A DNA stretch of 64,000 bases. It comes from Marsupella aquatica (lineage: Eukaryota > Marchantiophyta). The DNA lies in the NCBI GenBank assembly GCA_973895155.1, contig OZ316892.1, forward strand, positions 372,001 to 436,000. The letters run 5' to 3'. Under the pieces are notes generated by a model, which was given only the letters and a program-made list of their open reading frames with translations, did not search any database and was not told the DNA's origin. Position numbers and translations under genes: made by a program. Every line of letters starts with the position of its first letter. Position 1 is the first letter of the stretch. This document shows, piece by piece, positions 9,590-20,960 of the stretch.

Positions 9590-11326
9590 TGTGTTCAGCT
9601 GTAACTCTCTTTTGAACGTATAGGTGAGTAAAAGCAACCTTGCAAGAGAAAGATTTTTCAATATTCACGCTCATTTATGATTTGTCCCCATTTCCTACAC
9701 CCCAAAGTTAAATGAAAGTACCCAGAGTTAGGCTCTAGAGGCTTCACTCTAGACCTAGGCCATAGAAATATATTTCTATCGCGATCACTAGTAAGATTAT
9801 ATGACACACATTTCAGTGTAGACACCCGGGTTATGATCAGTTGCAGTAAGTAGGTAAATGTGACAAGTCATGCATGATTGTGTATTCGATTGCTTGCATC
9901 AGCCTTGCAGTTTACGGCTGCTCAGCCCGGCCAATATCGGTACATGGATTCTAGCTTTCGCAAGTTAATCACGATTGCAGTTAGTTTTGCTCCGCTAGTT
10001 GAAATTACCTAACACAATAACTACAGGGTATGCAAAAGTTGGGCTATAAAGGTCTTCAGTAATCACATCATTAGATAGTAAGTTGTTTCTTGCCTTGCCT
10101 TGTAGTCCACTTACAGATGATCGAGTGGGTACTGACGCTCGTCTGATTCCAGCTTTCCCGATAACCGTGGGTCACTTTAGATATGACTGAGAGGTGCTAC
10201 CGTACAATCAAAGCACACGGTAAGCATCAGGCTGTATTCGCGTAATGCATCTAAATCAACATGCATTCATTGAATTCACTCCATATGATAGCTTTTGAGT
10301 CTGACTAAGTTTATAGTCTCTGGATAGTGACATCAACTGTCGATCATGAAGTGTAACATCCACTGTCGATCAGAAGTCGTTGAGCATGTTTTCAGAAGTT
10401 GTCAAACCAGCTCAGGTCAGCTGTGTACTGAACAATGTTGGCTTTGTCGACAAGCATGTTCAAGATATGCAGACATGTCTTGGGCAGTCATATGGAGACA
10501 AATTGAAAGGCTAAGGCAAATACTGCTTGCGGTTGTGAGACAGCCATGCCTTTAACGCAACAGGTCAAGGCATCGATATACTCAAAAGAAGGGGATGTGT
10601 TTACATTGTTGCATTTCCTTGGTCCTGGTAATGTGCTATAAATTTTCAGTAAGGAACTTGAAGTTTTGTGTTCAATGGAGGATTCCGTCGAAGGATAATA
10701 TCGTCTTTGCGATGGGATCAACTAGTGTAAGGCCGTACTATTATACACTGGTATGCAATTTTAGCTTCCGAACCTTTCAATGGAAAATTTTCTAGTAAGA
10801 GCGAATTCAGCTCCTTCACCATTCATTCTAGAAACGTCCTAATAGAGAACGCTAAAAAATTGAGACCATTCGCAATTGACATCAGGTTTATACGATTATT
10901 TGCAAACTAACGGAACTCACTCTAAGTTGTCACAATACGACACCAAAATCTGGAATGTATCCCGTAAGAGGAGATCGAGCAATTTTCTAAGTCCCCTAAA
11001 GAAATGTCTCCGAGCATTGTGCGATTAAGTCCCTGCCATGGATTTTCACGTCGTGCATTATAAAGAGCAAACGCTAAGAACAGGAGTCCGTATCGCAAAA
11101 ATAGTGCACCAGGATGCCAAACCAATTTTCCATAAGGTCATTCGTTGTAATTCCACAACAAATCAACTTTTAAGGTTTGCAGGATCAACCTGTTCCTACT
11201 TGTGAAAAATACGTGAGAGCTCACTCAATGCAGAGTATGGAACATTCAACCTGATTATGTCTGGGCTGCCAGTGAGTATTGCTTACAGCCACTTTCCTGC
11301 CAGCCACAACACACCTTTCAATCTGG
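9590..11326. other. intergenic, nothing recognised
   Basis: AT-rich sequence without a credible reading frame, repeat or RNA gene that I can identify. The part next to 11326 should hold the 3' UTR and polyadenylation region of the PPR gene. Confidence 0.5.
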
Positions 11327-13588
11327 TCACCAGTAATCACCACAGGAACACATGCCATCTTTGAAATGATGAAAGCGATTTGCATCCCTCGCTATAATCT
11401 CGCGTCCTGTCACCTTAGAGATAAACTTGGTTGCTGTATGGCAGTCTGGACACACCCGAAGGTTCTTAGTTACACGAATTGGTTCTTCCGGAGGTATGTG
11501 AATTAGTCCGTAAGCAATAGCCAACTTCTCACTATGAGAGCAAAGAGCTAGTTCTTTATCGTCCTCATTGATATCATGCAACACAAGCCGGGTATCGGGA
11601 ATGTAGCCTTCAGCCTTCAGTTTTTCAGTCAATTTATTGAGCTCAGTATATATCGCCTTTGCTTCTGGGTGAGATGTATCCGCTACAACAAATTCATGGA
11701 TCTTGTTATCAACTTCAATCCAGCAACGCCCTGGCTCCTTCCGAACACCTCTTCTTTGCATCATAGTGCGCACCATAGAGACGTTTTCCCACTTGCCAGC
11801 CGCAGCATAGATGTTGGAGAGAAGCACATATGTAGAGGCCATACTGGGTTCCAGCTTGAAAAGCTCTTGTGCGGCAAGTTCGCCCAACTCCACATTCCCG
11901 TGAGTTCTACAAGCCCCAAGCAAGGCTGTCCAAGTGACTGTATTTGGTTCCGTTGGCATGTCCCTAATGAAGAGCTTTGCTTCCTCAACGTGTCCTGCCC
12001 GCCCAAGAAGGTCCGCCATGCAGTTATAATGCATAATGTCAGGCTCGATGCCATAATCTTGCGTCATAGCTACAAAGAGTCTACGGCCGTCATTAATAAG
12101 GCCTCCATGACAACAGGCTGACAACACTGCCACGAATGAAGTCCCGTCGGGCTTCACACCGTCTTCGTTCATTTTTCTGAAAAGTTCCAGGGCCTCATTC
12201 CCACATCCATGTTGTGCAAGTCCACCGATCATTGCATTCCATGTGACTACATCGTGTTTCTCCATTCTCTCAAAAACCCGTCGGGCATCATCTATACTGC
12301 CACTCTTTGCATACATGTGAACCAGTGCATTGCCCACACGCAAATCTGTCTCTAGTCCCACTCTGCAAGCATGGCTATGAACATCCTTCACCCACTCCAA
12401 AGCCCCCGCACTTGCAGATGCATTCAGAATGCTCAAATAAGTTATTGCACCTGGTTTGAAGCCTTCCCGTCTCATTTGGCGAAACAATCGATATGCTTCA
12501 TGCCCACAACCATGTTGAGTAAGCCCGCCGATCATTGTATTCCATGTGACTACATCACGTTTCTCCATGCTGTCAAAAACTCGTCGGGCGTCATCTATAC
12601 TGCCACACTCCGCATACATGTGAACCAGTGCAGTGCCCACGCGCAAATGCGACTCCAGTCCCGCTTTGCTGGCATGCCCATGAACCTCCTTCACCCACTC
12701 CAAAGCCCCCGCACTTGCAGATGCATTCAGAATATTCACATAAGTCAACGCGTCTGCTTTGAAGCCTTCCCGTCTCATTTCGAGAAACAGTCGATATGCT
12801 TCCACACCATCACCACGTTCTGCATATGCTCCAATCATAACATTCCATGTAATGACATTTCGATTGGGCAACTTTTCAAAAACTTTCTTTGCCTCGGCGA
12901 TGCACCCACATTTTGCATACATATGCAGGAGGGCAGTCCCCACACGTACGTCCGATTCAAAGCCTGCATGTCGAATGCGTTCATGAATTTCTGTTCCGCA
13001 TGTTAGAGCTAATGGGCTGGCACATCCTTTCAGGATGGTCAGATATGTGATCTCATTAGGCTGCACGCCTTCTTGGCGCATTTGATTGAAAAGTTTGAGT
13101 GCAGATTCAACATGATCACTTTTAGTATATCCTGCAATCATGTTGGTCCAAGTAATAACACTCTTCTTCTGAAGTTGATCGAAAACTCTACGTGCATCCA
13201 ACAACGCTCCGCATTTGATATACACATTCAAGAGCGTGATTGCCACATATGGATTCTTATCAATTCCACTCTCGATGATGCAATCATGAATTTGCTTGGC
13301 TGCTGAAAGGTCTCTCTGTTGCAAGCACAGTTGCAGAACTTTAACATATGTGTACGAGTCTACAGTAATGCCACGTTGTAGACGATCGTTCAAAATAGCA
13401 ACTGCTTCACTCGTGGTACCAGCACCATGCATATGCCTACTGCCACTCCCTTTTGAAGTGACTTGAGACCGATCTCCTGTGCAATAACCGAGATGAGATT
13501 GAAATCTGCCTTGAGGAGTCAAACTCGCCCTTGCCTTCACCCATGCTGGGGTTGACCATCCATCCACCCAAAGTGCTTCTTTTGTCAT
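11327..13588 (-). CDS. PPR-DYW organellar RNA editing factor
   Basis: 753 codons in a single exon. After about 65 residues come PLS-type PPR repeats in L-S-P triplets (about residues 75-510), a P2-L2-S2 end, E1 and E2 motifs (about 545-615), the PG box EPGRCWIEV and a full DYW cytidine-deaminase domain ending at the last residue in DYW. The zinc/catalytic residues are visible: HSE, C-P-D-C-H and C-S-C. Such proteins bind one RNA site in chloroplasts or mitochondria and change a C three bases beyond the last repeat to U. Two L-S-P triplets are near copies of each other (303-bp duplication, about 12250-12850). Five codons upstream of the ATG is an in-frame TGA, which supports this start. The N-terminus is not an obvious targeting peptide by eye. 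Confidence 0.95.
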   Translation of the reverse strand: MTKEALWVDGWSTPAWVKARASLTPQGRFQSHLGYCTGDRSQVTSKGSGSRHMHGAGTTSEAVAILNDRLQRGITVDSYTYVKVLQLCLQQRDLSAAKQIHDCIIESGIDKNPYVAITLLNVYIKCGALLDARRVFDQLQKKSVITWTNMIAGYTKSDHVESALKLFNQMRQEGVQPNEITYLTILKGCASPLALTCGTEIHERIRHAGFESDVRVGTALLHMYAKCGCIAEAKKVFEKLPNRNVITWNVMIGAYAERGDGVEAYRLFLEMRREGFKADALTYVNILNASASAGALEWVKEVHGHASKAGLESHLRVGTALVHMYAECGSIDDARRVFDSMEKRDVVTWNTMIGGLTQHGCGHEAYRLFRQMRREGFKPGAITYLSILNASASAGALEWVKDVHSHACRVGLETDLRVGNALVHMYAKSGSIDDARRVFERMEKHDVVTWNAMIGGLAQHGCGNEALELFRKMNEDGVKPDGTSFVAVLSACCHGGLINDGRRLFVAMTQDYGIEPDIMHYNCMADLLGRAGHVEEAKLFIRDMPTEPNTVTWTALLGACRTHGNVELGELAAQELFKLEPSMASTYVLLSNIYAAAGKWENVSMVRTMMQRRGVRKEPGRCWIEVDNKIHEFVVADTSHPEAKAIYTELNKLTEKLKAEGYIPDTRLVLHDINEDDKELALCSHSEKLAIAYGLIHIPPEEPIRVTKNLRVCPDCHTATKFISKVTGREIIARDANRFHHFKDGMCSCGDYW

Positions 13589-14767
13589 CTTCTGATTGAA
13601 CTGAGGTGCTCTGGGCTTCCTCTGTCAGCACCACAACCCACGATGAGATCTAGTACCCGGATAAAATCCAGGAGATTCCACGAGGTGCAATAAAGTTTTA
13701 CTTATTTCTCCAAGACTATGTTTCCCAATGATCTTTCTACAATAAATGTTCAGACATAGATAGCAGACCGGTAAGTCTCTCGAGTCCTAGGGTGCATTTC
13801 CCACCTCCGTCCAAAGATGTATTTTCTTGTCTCCTTTGCTCTGCTGTGATCTTTGGTACAGATAACTTGCAAAAGTTATATGACTCCTTTTTAGCTGAGA
13901 GTAACGGCTATCTGTCAAGAATGCAATGATCTTAGAGTAGAGTACAGAAACAACTGTGAAAGGCATATCCAGGTAGCTCAAGTATCAATAAGCGCATTCA
14001 TACTCCGGTATTTCACTGTAACCATCGAACGAACGGAGTCAAGAGCCTCCTGAATTGGCACTATAAACCTTCAGCCAGCGGTCCAATGTTATCCTTGGGT
14101 TGTGTATAGGACAGACTCGTAGGGCACCTTGACAGGCGTTCATTAGTAAGTTGCCTACACTGTCCTTTCTATGCTATACACAAACCAGAATCTCAGGTTT
14201 TGGAAAAGAGACTATTTAGAATTGACTATTAGAATTGACTAGCCAGCATCTATAGATTGGCTCTAGACAATCCATCGTGATTAGGCACAGATGACATGAA
14301 TGTGAGAGGCCTACCCACCCACCCACCGCCCCCCGCCCCCCGCCCCCCCCCCCCCCTCCTCCCCGCCCCGATCCCTTTGCTTCCTTGGAGATGAAACAGA
14401 ATCAAACTTGAAGTTCAAGTCAAGTCTTCATCGTATAGGCCTCATAGCAGAAAATTCACGCAACTTTAAATGTCACACCGTGGTGCTGGACCAAAAGTTT
14501 TTGTTTACAAGTAGGTCTCTCACAACGTGGAAATCGCTCTTCAGTCCCATTACCTGAAGGCCTTGTACAAGAAGGATGGCTGATGCCAATACCAATCATA
14601 CCTAGAGATGGAGGATGGACTCTGCAAATCCAACGTGTTTGTTGAGAATGTATTCAAGGTCGTTTAGTCACATCAATCCAACAAAATGACATGCATACAA
14701 AATTAATCATACCTGGCTGTAGAATGTTGCCTAAAGCGGTCCATATCCAAAATTTCCATCGAGTCAG
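13589..14767. other. upstream region of PPR gene, no gene seen
   Basis: It should contain the PPR promoter. I see no clear TATA element. A C-rich tract lies at 14313-14370. Confidence 0.5.
14313..14370. repeat. C-rich low-complexity tract
   Basis: CCCA repeats pass into C6-G blocks and a run of 14 C. The minus strand has many G-runs and could fold as a G-quadruplex. Such tracts also commonly break assemblies, and the gap lies only 450 bases away. Confidence 0.85.
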
Positions 14768-14965
14768 CTCCGTTTCTGTGCCGGGAATTGAGAACTTAAT
14801 GGCACGGGAATCGAGANNNNNNNNNNNNNNNNNNNNNNNNNNNNNNNNNNNNNNNNNNNNNNNNNNNNNNNNNNNNNNNNNNNNNNNNNNNNNNNNNNNN
14901 NNNNNNNNNNNNNNNNCTCCGTTTCTGTGCCGGGAATTGAGAACTTAATGGCACGGGAATCGAGA
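14768..14965 (+). repeat. identical 49-bp flanks around the gap
   Basis: 14768-14816 and 14917-14965 are the same 49 bases (CTCCGTTTCTGTGCCGGGAA ... ATCGAGA), separated only by the N run. They are most simply two ends of contigs that overlap and were not merged. Confidence 0.9.
14817..14916. other. assembly gap of exactly 100 N
   Basis: 100 N is the usual placeholder for a gap of unknown size. See the identical flanks: real missing sequence may be zero. Confidence 0.98.
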
Positions 14966-16011
14966 GCTTAATGGTACAGCTGAGAACAATATGATACCTG
15001 TTTGACAAACGTTCAAATCAGTCTAAGTAGTGCAATCTTGCAAACCCCTCACATAAGGAAAGAAAATTCACTTGGCGAAGGCTCGGTCCGGGCAGAGGAA
15101 TCTCAACTCAACGTAACAGTTGGAAAAACCCCTAGAAACATAGGAGTAGCAGTTCTTCTCCAGGATCACTTCGTCCTGCATCAGGAATTGCTGTACTCTT
15201 TTAAGAATCATCCCAGCTTTGCCATCCAAACTTCAGAATCAAAACTACAAGTTTTTAGAGTAAAAAGTAAGAGAATGTCTTCCTTCCAAATCCCAAAGCA
15301 ACCACCGTCATACCTGCATATTGCCCTCTGAAAAACGATGGCGCATGTGCTCTTGTTTATCGCCCTCCAAGACAGAACCCTTCAATCGAACTGTCCTGCA
15401 TACCAAACAAAAAATTGACGATATTTCTTCAAAGGACTTGAACAAGTGATATGCAGACCGTGTACGTAGCAGATTGGGCAGGCACGACAATTCTTTCAGA
15501 ACAACAAGTTGGAGCAAATGGTAACAAAATTGATCTAGATTGTGATGGGCAATAAGAGAAGCTCATAAACGGAGATATCCTTTTTAAGTTTGACGTGCGT
15601 TTAAAAAAAAGGGAAATGCACACAATTGCAGGCAGCAGGAGACGTGATCCAAGAATTGAGCAGGACTTGAACCAGGATGGGGGCCGAAAAGTATCCCGGG
15701 CTGGAAAAGAGATTCTGTCTCGCTTCCTTGGGCACTGACAGTTGAGAAGTATTGTTGCCCAGCAATTTAGGGTTGAAACGCAGAAGAACATCGAGTATAG
15801 CTAGGGCCTTACTAGATATTCTCTGCCCGAAGGACATCGCGGGAGGCCGTGTAAAAGTGGTAACGCCCACGTACCAGGGATCACTGGATTCGTCAGCATC
15901 CGGCTACACACAGCTCGGTACCAGCTCCTCGAGGAGCAACTACAGCAACATTAAATAATGAGCTACGACGAGTAATTCTTAGCAAATTGTGAATTGTGCA
16001 AGCATTGTTAG
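14966..16011. other. intergenic, nothing recognised
   Basis: Short reading frames only, without recognisable motifs or codon bias. Confidence 0.45.
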
Positions 16012-16726
16012 CTTGCGACAGCCCGGGATTCGGGATATAGGATGCTCATCCTGGAACATGCTTTACTTTTTGTCTACTTTTTGTCTTGTAGTGATATTAA
16101 ATGGACAAAAAATATAAATAAAGTACATGCAATAAAAGCACATAGTGACCAATGGAAAGTACAATTTTATTATACAAAGTTGCTATGAGTTGTACACAAT
16201 GAAATCAAATAATATAAATAAAGCACATTGGAATAAAAGCACATAGTGACCAATGGAAAGTACAATTTTATTACACAAAGATCCTACGAGTTGTGCACGT
16301 ATTTCAGTGTGTCTTATTAATGACTCTTATTCAATAAAAACCATAAACTTAGGAAATAAAGCCACAAGGGGAGCTTAAAACAGGATGTGCTGACATTTCT
16401 TAGAATCATTCCTTTCACTCATGAGTATACTTAAAAGTGATAGAAAATGAAGCTCTTAGTTTCTCTCTAGGACTTAACAAAGTTTACAAATTAAGGGGGC
16501 TGCCAAAATAAATTCAAAACACTATAGAATACCAAAAATTTAAAGGGGTCCAAAAATGAATTAAAAGTCTATGTGATACAAAGGATGCCCCTTGTTAAGG
16601 TACATTCAAATAAAAATTCATGATACACAAATATGAATAAGACAAAACATGAGAGTTGGATTCACCATATAGCAGCTTCAAAATATGTTTAAACCCTAAA
16701 CTTGCGACAGCCCGGGATTCGGGATA
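16012..16726. repeat. 26-bp direct repeat bounding 690 bp
   Basis: CTTGCGACAGCCCGGGATTC plus GGGATA occurs at 16012-16037 and again at 16701-16726 with no mismatch. The interval is AT-rich and contains another tandem repeat. The copies are too long for a target duplication; they may be remnants of a family repeat or of a duplication. Confidence 0.8.
16111..16310 (+). repeat. 100-bp tandem duplication
   Basis: Units start at 16111 and 16211 (AATATAAATAAAG). Both contain CACATAGTGACCAATGGAAA and TACAATTTTATTA. AT-rich, non-coding. Confidence 0.85.
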
Positions 16727-19462
16727 GACACCGTGGATCTCCTTGGATCATGTGAGATCTGGTGGCGAGGAGGAGGAACCCTGAGAAGCGGCACTGTTAA
16801 AACCTGATCGGTCACTCGTATTTTCTCGCACAGCCCTTGATCTGTCACTTGGAATTCAGCTGGACTGAGCCCAGCTAGGTGAGCCGAACTGCGCCATTCC
16901 AAATCCAAGTTGCGATTCGACTGGGCATTGCCACTGGTCCTACAACACCTTCCTCACACTAGTTGTGCAGCTGATCCAACTCAGGTGAGGTAAAAGAAGA
17001 GATCTGACGGCCCGATGATGTCCTGAGGATTCTCAGTAGCCACAACTATGTGCGTCACTCAGAGAACTTAACTCAAAATCAAACTAAGATTCTCTGGTCG
17101 TTTTGGAGAATACATCCACAGTTCACGACTCATATCCCGATGGCAACCCATTCAAAACTTAATGAGAAAAGCCCTAGGAAATAAGTGAAGACCGGTCAGA
17201 GGTGGAGTTCGCTTTCCAGCTCGTGTTAAAATCGAGTATTTCCAAGGTCTTGATTAGCGACTAGCAGTCTTCCCCGGGTTGTGTTTTATGCTGTGGTAAG
17301 AATTTTTCTATTTTGGGGGGGCCTCGAAAGAACCCAATGAATTTAATTCAAAAACCCAGCATACAACAGGGACCCACATAGGGGCAAACACCCAGGGGTC
17401 CGAAGCAGACCCGGGGAAGTAGAAGTGCCCAAAAACCGGGGAGGCCGGCACGAGGAGAGGAGCAAGCCCACAGGCAGCCAAACAAGAAGTTAAACTACTG
17501 CAGAAAGAGTGGTGCACTCTCAAAGACCGGTCAGTGAAGGGAACCAGCAGGAACCATTGAGTGAATCCATGACACATCTGTCGGTCGGCCCTGCAGTGAA
17601 GCTTCCTACTCCTGACAACAGAAACGCTTCACGGTGGACGTGGGGGGACTGGTAGGACCTGAATGATGTCCTCATGTATCGCCCATAAACCTAACCAACT
17701 ATCATAATCCAAGGACATGTGGTTGAACTCTAAAACTCTGCTGAGGCTGCCAGTTTAATTGGAGAGTTTTAGAGTTTCTCTTTTTGAAACCAACACACAT
17801 ATAAGTGTCTAAATACGATAGAGAGCAAGATTGCTAGGAACTCAAATACTCACTTTGTTTCCAAACGCCTGCAAAACATCTTTCAAGACCTCCCTCTCGA
17901 CCGCCTTCTCAGCCTTTCAAGGACGACTCAAGTCAACAGTTGGTGCATCCCTGAGACATGTCAGTTCCACTCCACTACATCTAGCAAGTTCTGCTTAATA
18001 TGCAAGAGCCAACTCTGGCTTGGAAATTTAAAATTTTGGGGTTAAACCCCGATGAATAACATGAAGCGCAACCTTCTTGGCTGCTCGCTCAGCTGCATCA
18101 AACGGACCACTACTTGTAGGGGTCTCACTACATGGGGACCTCCCCATCACCTACGACATTTTTAGGCCTTGGACCCCCTAAAATGTAAGAAAAAAATATT
18201 ATTTTTTAACCCCTATAAAGTTGGAATATTCTTGGAATATTCCAAAAATTGGATTAAAAAGGCCCTAATGTTCTTATAAGTCTCAAAATTGAATTTAAAA
18301 GACCCTATTGTTCTTCTACAAAAATTCTTAAGTCTTCCCTTACAACCAATAAAATGACCCTATCCTTCGTCGCACGTGATATGCCATTTTTGTGGAAGTG
18401 AAACCCCCAAGGATTTTTGGATTCCAACTTAGCCCAACTTTGGCCTGGCGTCTATGCAAGCAACCACTCTGATACCACAAGTGGTGGACCTAGCCACCCG
18501 ATGCCCTCACCAATCCCAGTACTTTTGCCTAAGTACCCTTGGTGCCCAAATGCCTACACGGAACTCCACGAGCAAGCAACTTGGTGCCTAACTATCATCG
18601 CTTGCTGCAACTCCCATAAAAAGCAACATTTGCTCCTTAACACAACCGTTGCTCAACTGGGTGCTCAACCAGGTGCTCAACGGTCCTTATTGTCTGCACA
18701 TGCAACCAAACACATCGGTAAGTAACCCATCATAATCTAGGATCCCCAAGACCATTGTCTTGCCTCAAGCTCAACAGTCATTAGTATGTAGGTCAGCGGT
18801 CAGGATAGAACCTCCGCGGCCCGCGTGACCTTTCCATAAGTTGAAGCTAAGGCCAACACCCATTGTTTATCCAAAAAAACCATTGTATTGGGTACCACCC
18901 ATGCTTCCCCACTTTTTGTCCGTCACTGGCTGACCGCCATGCCTCCTGGACATGCTCTTGGCCCAAATAGCTAGCTTGTCCCAAAGCTTGTTCCAAAACT
19001 TGTTCCAAACACTGGGATTAGTTTGGCCCCGACTCTAGCAACCATCTCTAAGGCAGGCTCCAACTCAACTGAGGGACTCAACACCCATGCCTACTCTGTA
19101 TTTCTTCCCAATGCAAGCTCCCATGGGAAACTGAACACGACTTGGCTGTTATTTTGACAAGATCTGGCAAGCGGGTGAAAGTGCATCAAACTCATCCCCA
19201 GTCCCAACTGAGGGAAGTGGTGTCTCCCTGGGGGCCAAGGGCGAGCCCAAGTCGTGAGTTGCGGCGGACGCGACACTAAGGAGAAATGTCAAACTGGAAC
19301 GACTATAATTTCTCAACGAGAAGTTCGTTGGAGGACTTCTTGGATTTAGTACTCTAAAGGAGTTCTAAATCCTCTTGAGCCCAGTTGGGTCTAGGGGTGT
19401 CATTGGCCGGTTCTTGGGGTTTTTGGGGCTATCTTGCTTGCTTATCATGCCAAAACAATAGT
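16727..19462. other. intergenic, no gene supported
   Basis: No frame longer than about 100 codons shows recognisable motifs. 17310-17640 is GC-rich and reads like an old retroelement remnant. At 18066-18077 there is a match to the complement of the initiator-Met primer site, but no LTR edge beside it. Confidence 0.4.
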
Positions 19463-19902
19463 TGTGATGCCTAGCCAGGAATCACTAGGCCAGTTTAAAT
19501 GGTAAAATCAGGAGTGTACCCTGGAAACACATTAGTATAGTAACAAAAACAAGGAAAATATAAACAATTAAGGGTGACTATGGAACCCGAGCCGAGGCCG
19601 AAAGTAAGGACGTCGAGAGAGGGAACACAATTAGGGTTAGGGCGCGCTATGTACCAGCGGCTATGGGTAACTAACGGGAAGGAAGACCAGGCGGGGGGTA
19701 AGGATCGATCGCAAGGAATGGTGACTCATTTGCAAGCACAAACTAAGCAGACGACTACGTGAAGCAACTACTGTCAACTGCTTAGGCAAGCACTTGGGGA
19801 GGGAGCAAATACCAACTATCAATTCAAGGAAGGGTATGAGCAACGTCAATCAGGCTGCTCATTTTTGGGGATGCCTGTTAGAACGGGCAACTGAGTACAT
19901 TG
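19463..19902 (+). repeat. old Ty3 LTR fragment, first 440 bp
   Basis: Starts TGTGATGCCTAG and follows the first 440 bases of the 4.66-kb LTR found at 49872, with many substitutions and small indels, so it is much older than the copies at 31-64 kb. Its ORF1 start region has lost its frame. It stops exactly where the CACTA terminus begins. Confidence 0.9.
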
Positions 19903-20640
19903 CACTAGTAGAAAACAATGTAATTTATGACCGAAACAATGACTATTAATCAGGTCTTTTTAACAAAACAATGACGCAATTGTTCTCGTCTTTCCAGGCG
20001 CGTCACAACGGATATTTTGGTCACGGTCCTTTTGGACAAATGACGCTAAAAACATGTGGTCATTTCATACTATCCTAAATGACCGTTTTTATGATATGGT
20101 CATAAATGCTGAACGGTCCAAAATGACGACACAAATCACCATCGACGGTCAAATGCCGTTCACCGTCGATGGTCCCCGTACCCAATCACACAATGACATG
20201 TGGCAATCAAAAACAAATAACATTGGTCATTTTGGACTTGTCTAAAATGACGTACATTATATAACAAATCAAATAGTGACACGTGGTTCAAAGAGGATTC
20301 ACCATTTGGCAATATATTTGTGTCATTTTGGACGTGTCCAAAATGACTACGGTATAAACAAGTCATATTGAGACACGTGGTTCAATTGGGAGGAGACACG
20401 TAAAGATACACATTAGTCATTAATGACATGTCTTGAATGACATAAAGTGAGTCATAGTGAACTTGTTTATGATGACCATGAGAACGGTCATTGTATATGT
20501 CATTCTTTGAATCATTTAGTCTATGTCTTTAATGACCAGAGTTGAGTCATATTGGTCACAAAGATAGTTGTGGATAATGACCATTACATCAGTCATTCTA
20601 GCCAGTCATTCAGGTGAAGTATTCAATGATTTGGAGAAAT
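19903..20640. repeat. CACTA terminus and subterminal repeats
   Basis: After the CACTA terminus many copies of a GTCAT(T)TTGGA-like motif occur in both directions, including a perfect inverted pair GTCATTTTGGAC-GT-GTCCAAAATGAC at 20322-20347 and an imperfect one near 20224-20251. Dense subterminal repeats bind the TNPA protein in En/Spm and are needed to bring the ends together. 20641-20960 holds no further feature I can name. Confidence 0.85.
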
Positions 20641-20960
20641 TCAAATTTAAGTGATCATGATAGATAAAACTTCATGTCAATCAAAACTCATACATTACAA
20701 AGCCATTCAATAGATTTGCTGAATGAAAACTTAAAGAAACATTCGATATATATCACAAATCCAATTGACATTCATACAAGATATTCATAAGTCTCACGGT
20801 AACTATTGAACTCAATGCAAATTTATGAAACAAAATTACATTGACATCAATAATATTAGATTGTCAATTGTTACAACCTGACATACCAATCACTGCATGT
20901 TTATAGAAAAACAGAGTTGTCATTCTATCATGTCTATTGTTTCTTGATAGAGTGCTATTT

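Noticed and set aside
12371-13006. 211-codon plus-strand frame inside the PPR gene
   Set aside because: Antisense of the repeated PPR codons; no start context or motif.
14313-14370. CRISPR-like or satellite array
   Set aside because: Simple C-rich sequence without spacer structure; plant nuclear context.
18466-18477. ACTCTGATACCA, complement of the initiator-Met primer site, suggesting another LTR element
   Set aside because: No TG...CA LTR edge lies beside it, no matching LTR pair and no gag or pol nearby; it may be chance or a very old remnant. (The region entry for 16727-19462 refers to this site.)
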